In this document: positions 8,501-10,260 of the stretch, piece by piece
How the letters are laid out: each line of letters opens with the position of its first letter
Position numbering within the stretch: position 1 is the first letter of the stretch
Assembly (NCBI GenBank): GCA_021795795.1
Contig: JAJYPA010000273.1
Location: 1 to 10,260, forward strand
Length of the DNA stretch: 10,260 nucleotides
Direction of reading: 5' to 3'
From: Pseudomonadota bacterium
GTDB lineage: Bacteria; Pseudomonadota; Gammaproteobacteria; Halothiobacillales; Halothiobacillaceae
The notes under the pieces: model-generated
Seen by the model: the letters and a program-made list of their open reading frames with translations, nothing else
What the model was told of the DNA's origin: nothing
Database searches by the model: none
Position numbers and translations under genes: made by a program

Positions 8501-8800
8501 CTGTTTGGCGATGCCACTCCGCTACGCGACCAAGCTACATTTGTGAATCACATCGTCTCGATTGCCAGAGAAAACGATGTGGTAATGGCTCAAGTGGAAA
8601 ACAACACCCGTGAGCAGGCCCTGAAAGGGAACTTGCCTGGCGCCGTGCAGCAGGGCGTCGTGCGTGCGCTGACATCCCACCAGAAACTTGCAACTTTGGT
8701 TTTGAAGTCGGACCGTCAGGCTATGGCTGCGCTGACCGATGTGATCTATGAGTTGATTCGTGACAAGCAAAATATCGATTTGGATGACTTGAGTGCTTGA
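5570..8800 (+). CDS. hsdR: Type I restriction-modification system, endonuclease/translocase subunit HsdR
   Basis: HsdR is the ATP-driven DNA translocase and nuclease that cuts unmodified DNA far from the recognition site. The 1076 residues fall in the usual range. The N-terminal PD-(D/E)xK nuclease shows D140 in DLVLFINGIPVATVELK and E154-L-K156. The superfamily 2 helicase motor follows: Walker A AGSGKT (K319), DEAH (429-432), motif III FTGTPKHST (from 482), motif V FQTGFDQPKLVAMYIDK (from 696) and motif VI QTFSRLNR (from 722). The rest (about 780-1076) is the helical C-terminal domain that docks on the methyltransferase. The ATG overlaps the hsdS stop, with GGGAG five bases upstream (5560-5564). 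No motif is damaged, so the enzyme should be active. The last eight bases are shared with the transposase gene. Confidence 0.96.
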   Translation: MSDTAHQEKHFEAYVVSKLEEQGWQVGATEHYDTGRALYPDDLIAWLEATQPEKWAKLQKDNKERARDVLMDRLAKALETHGTTQLLRMGFSIAGCGHIDLSEAAPEDQRNADVLKRYAANILRVVPQLQYHPSRKLAIDLVLFINGIPVATVELKTDFTQSAEAAMDQYRTDRLPYDPKTKRREPLLTFKRGAVVHFALSDSDIQMATKLDGENTFFLPFNQGNAGHAGNPPRTDGEYPVAYFWEAVCQRDAWLRIFHSFVYVEKKDVVDLKGNWTKKETLIFPRFHQWSAVNKMIGDARDNGPGMQYLCEHSAGSGKTSTISWTAHDLVKLRRDNGEAIFSSVIIVTDRNVLDSQLQDAVKQIDHQFGVIAAIDRQKSSKSKSQQLADALLVGTPIIVVTIQTFPYAMEAIVTDKTLKGKNFAVIIDEAHNSQTGSTAAKLQTALAMSGHGKMSTLTVEELLEQLQKSRARPDNISYFAFTGTPKHSTLMLFGRPADPTQPASKDNLPVAFHRYPMRQAIEEGFILDVLRGYVPYKTAFNLAKQIEDTKRVSGKAAKRALAQWMSLHPTNVTQKVQFIIEHFSRNVTHRLDGKAKAMVVTSSRAAAIRYKKGFDAYIAKHKEYTGIRSLIAFSGKMSGKQVMHADDDRIAGDVFLVDENEEFTEENMNPDVGGNDLRLVFDRPEYRVMLVADKFQTGFDQPKLVAMYIDKKIANDVEIVQTFSRLNRMAPGKDEVFIIDFVNDPDNVRRAFAMYDEGAQIDDVQDMNVVYEIKEQLDSQGLYEADDLESFKEARFKTIRDITHAQEPQHKALYAATEGPTRLFNQRLKMLREAITTWESAFDKARNQGDEAGMKSADHHRKEHADQIKTLMAFKSSLGRFCRTYAYIAQLIDFGDPELENFAAFAKLLQKRLSGETPENVDLQGLVLSGFDIKSKEDKPSEDDHVPVLKPVGPGGGDSAGDDPKFLREIIDKLNHLFGDATPLRDQATFVNHIVSIARENDVVMAQVENNTREQALKGNLPGAVQQGVVRALTSHQKLATLVLKSDRQAMAALTDVIYELIRDKQNIDLDDLSA

Positions 8801-10097
8801 CCTTCTCAACCTGCCTGGCGTTAAGCCAGTTGATTTGCGTACAGGTAGCAAGCTTATCACCATTGTTGCGGAAGTGATTGAAGGTGAGCTGCCTGTATGT
8901 CCATACTGCGCCAAACCTCTGCACCGGCATGGGAGACGAAAAAATATATTTGCTGATACGCCAATGCAGATGCAACCGGTACGTCTGGAGATTTACCGTC
9001 CTCGTTACCGATGCGATGTCTGCGGCAAAACCGTTATGCCTGATCTGACTTTTTTGGATGAGAAACGGCGAGCGACCAAACGATTGGTCGATGCCATCCG
9101 CGAACGATGCCTTGGCATGACCTTCCATGCACTCGCGGAGCAGACCGGCCTTGCGGTCAATACGATCAAGAGCATTGCCCATGACCTGATTGAAGACTTG
9201 GAACGAACGGTGCATTACGAAACCCCTGTTATCATGGGAATCGACGAAGTGAGTTTGGCTGGTGAATACCGTTGCGTCATTACAAATTTGGCCACTAATA
9301 ACGTATTTCAGATGCTGGAATTTCGTACCCAGGATCACCTGAAACCTTACTTTGAAAACCTGGCGGACAGGGAAAAGGTTGAATGGGTTTGCACCGACAT
9401 GTGGCGACCATTCAAACGTTCATTCAGCCAATACCTCCCGAATGCCCGATTGGTCATTGACAAGTTCCATGTCGTAAAGATGGCGTCAGAAGCACTGGAG
9501 GAAGAACGAAAAAAGTACCAGGTGACCCTAACCAAGGACGAACGTGTCTATGTAAAGAAATCCATCCGCTGGCTCACCTTGAAGCGAGCGGCATCATTGA
9601 CGCCGGCGGAACGCACGGCACTTGAGATTGTTCGTCAGACTATCCCTGCACTGGCAGAGGCTTACGACTTCAAGGAAGCCTTCTACCGGATTTACGATGA
9701 CCCGGACAAGGCGTCGGCCATGCGGGCATTTGAGGCGTGGGAGAACTCATTACCAACCACAGGGCTTGATCTGTTTCGCAGTCTGGCCAAGACGGTCCAC
9801 AATCACTATGAGGACATCTTTGCCTATTGGGATTCGCCCAGCCGGATTACGAATGCCTACACGGAATGCCTGAATGGCTTGATCAAGGTAGCCAACCGAA
9901 TGGGGCGTGGGTACAGCTACGAGATCATCCGGGCAAAGACCTTGTACGCCAAACATGCGCGCAAGGTGGGCAGCGGAGTCCGGTTGGTAGTTCCGTCTTT
10001 AACAGCAATTCCAACCAGCGGTGGCTCGCAAACGATTGAGTATGGACCTCATATTCCAACCTTGGTCGAGATCGCTGAAGATGGTGGTTTAGATTGA
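8793..10097 (+). CDS. tnp: ISL3-family DDE transposase
   Basis: The transposase would cut and join the element ends at 126 and 10133. The 434 residues are of normal ISL3 length. An N-terminal zinc-binding domain has C36-x2-C39 and C74-x2-C77 (CPYC and CDVC), followed by a helix-turn-helix region (about 100-130: FHALAEQTGLAVNTIKSIA). The DDE catalytic core has D151 (MGIDEVSLAGEYR), D202 (CTDMWRPFK) and E358 (NAYTECLNGLIK). The start is GTG 8793, inside the last codons of hsdR in another frame; the protein opens LDLLNLPGVKPVDL, as is usual for the family. I see only a weak ribosome site (GGATG, 8781-8785), so expression may depend on coupling to hsdR. It lacks its own left terminal repeat, so it appears to serve the whole element. 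It is apparently intact. Confidence 0.95.
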   Translation: MLDLLNLPGVKPVDLRTGSKLITIVAEVIEGELPVCPYCAKPLHRHGRRKNIFADTPMQMQPVRLEIYRPRYRCDVCGKTVMPDLTFLDEKRRATKRLVDAIRERCLGMTFHALAEQTGLAVNTIKSIAHDLIEDLERTVHYETPVIMGIDEVSLAGEYRCVITNLATNNVFQMLEFRTQDHLKPYFENLADREKVEWVCTDMWRPFKRSFSQYLPNARLVIDKFHVVKMASEALEEERKKYQVTLTKDERVYVKKSIRWLTLKRAASLTPAERTALEIVRQTIPALAEAYDFKEAFYRIYDDPDKASAMRAFEAWENSLPTTGLDLFRSLAKTVHNHYEDIFAYWDSPSRITNAYTECLNGLIKVANRMGRGYSYEIIRAKTLYAKHARKVGSGVRLVVPSLTAIPTSGGSQTIEYGPHIPTLVEIAEDGGLD

Positions 10098-10116
10098 AAA
10101 AAGGGTGATTCCAACC
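10008..10116 (-). repeat. Three copies of ATTCCAACC near the right end
   Basis: ATTCCAACC occurs at 10008-10016, 10053-10061 and 10108-10116, all in one orientation, at spacings of 45 and 55 bases. The last copy mostly coincides with the inner end of the right inverted repeat (GGTTGGAAT when read inward). The first two are in frame in the transposase gene (Ile-Pro-Thr), so they may be chance or may be transposase-binding sites. Confidence 0.45.
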
Positions 10117-10133
10117 ATAAAATGCACATAGCC
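10110..10133 (-). repeat. Right terminal inverted repeat (IRR)
   Basis: Read inward on the minus strand it starts GGCTATGTGCATTTTATGG and continues TTGGA, matching the left end at 20 of 24 positions. It follows the transposase stop after 12 bases. The stretch 10098-10109 shows no hairpin or terminator. Confidence 0.9.
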
Positions 10134-10141
10134 AAATATTT
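10134..10141. repeat. Target-site duplication, right copy (AAATATTT)
   Basis: AAATATTT is identical to 118-125, immediately outside the right inverted repeat. It lies within the Asn-Ile codons of the interrupted host gene. Confidence 0.9.
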
Positions 10142-10260
10142 GGTGCTCTCTTGGTCAGCAATTGCCAGTCAAGAGAAGGGGTTTCCCGGATTAAATCCCA
10201 CAACCGATCACGTTGTCCAGATGGCGCGTGGTTATCCGCCCAATCGCACATAGACCCGCA
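10134..10260 (-). pseudogene. Interrupted DUF5131 (phage Gp37/Gp68-like) gene, upstream part
   Basis: On the minus strand the frame is open from the window edge to the element and encodes MCDWADNHAPSGQRD, then LWDLIRETPSLDWQLLTKR and APNI. The pattern LW.LI..TP.LDW.LLTKR..NI is the DUF5131 signature that directly precedes the part found at 1-125. The residues before the Met (CGS) are also in frame, so this is not the gene start; the N-terminal part, including any Cys cluster, lies beyond the window. After insertion the frame runs into the inverted repeat and about 69 unrelated residues antisense to the transposase before stopping near 9925, so the product would be truncated. Function is unknown beyond a phage or accessory-region association. 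Confidence 0.85.

Larger units (their letters stand above)
126..10133 (+). mobile_element. ISL3-type transposon carrying a Type I R-M and HEPN/ncRNA cargo
   Basis: The element is 10,008 bp, bounded by imperfect 24-bp inverted repeats starting GGCTAT at both ends and flanked by identical 8-bp AAATATTT repeats. It holds hsdM, an unrecognised gene, a structured RNA with an Abi_2-type HEPN gene, hsdS, hsdR and an intact ISL3-family DDE transposase, all on the plus strand. No second inverted repeat is seen between hsdR and the transposase, whose start codon overlaps hsdR, so the transposase has no separate IS of its own. The host gene is rebuilt in frame when the element and one repeat are removed, which defines both ends to the base. 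ISL3-family elements with passenger genes (transporter IS) are known; a cargo this large with a full R-M system is what stands out. Every cargo gene appears intact, which suggests recent insertion. Confidence 0.9.

Noticed and set aside
8700..10133. A simple ISL3 insertion sequence (transposase only) next to an unrelated R-M operon
   Set aside because: No copy of the terminal repeat is visible in the last part of hsdR or at the gene junction, the start codon overlaps hsdR, and the left partner of the right end, with its duplication, is at 118-149.
9925..10133. A separate minus-strand gene opposite the end of the transposase
   Set aside because: Only the part beyond 10133 resembles a known family; the remainder is read-through of the interrupted DUF5131 frame into sequence antisense to the transposase.
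1..10260. CRISPR array, tRNA or rRNA genes
   Set aside because: I saw no regularly spaced repeats of CRISPR type, no tRNA cloverleaf pattern and no rRNA sequence.

Overview
The window is dominated by one mobile element of about 10 kb (126-10133). It has a 24-bp imperfect terminal inverted repeat at each end and is flanked by a perfect 8-bp target duplication (AAATATTT). An intact ISL3-family transposase lies at its right end. The organism is probably a member of the Pseudomonadota (beta or gamma): GC is intermediate, start signals are canonical, and the Type I R-M proteins resemble those of proteobacteria. No gene fixes the genus.

Layout: (1) 1-125 and 10134-10260 are the two halves of one minus-strand host gene, a phage Gp37/Gp68-like DUF5131 protein. 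The reading frame is restored exactly if the element and one 8-bp repeat are removed. (2) 126-258 holds the left inverted repeat, a subterminal copy of it and a good sigma70-type promoter. (3) 259-3125 holds hsdM followed by an unrecognised gene overlapping it by 4 bases. (4) 3126-3345 is intergenic, with a second promoter and a strongly folded RNA. (5) 3346-8800 holds an Abi_2/AbiF-like HEPN gene, hsdS and hsdR, each joined by ATGA overlaps. (6) 8793-10097 is the transposase, starting inside the end of hsdR. (7) 10098-10133 is a short tail and the right inverted repeat.

How it fits together: HsdM, HsdS and HsdR would form a complete Type I restriction-modification complex, with all main catalytic motifs present. 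The HEPN protein with a structured RNA in front of it looks like an AbiF-type RNA-regulated RNase toxin, placed inside the R-M operon. Because the transposase has no left end of its own and its start codon lies in hsdR, the whole set looks like the cargo of a single ISL3-type transporter element rather than an island with a chance IS nearby. The most interesting observation is therefore a self-mobile defence cassette (R-M, HEPN/ncRNA and an unknown protein) with intact ends. Homology calls are from motif recognition only; no database search was run.
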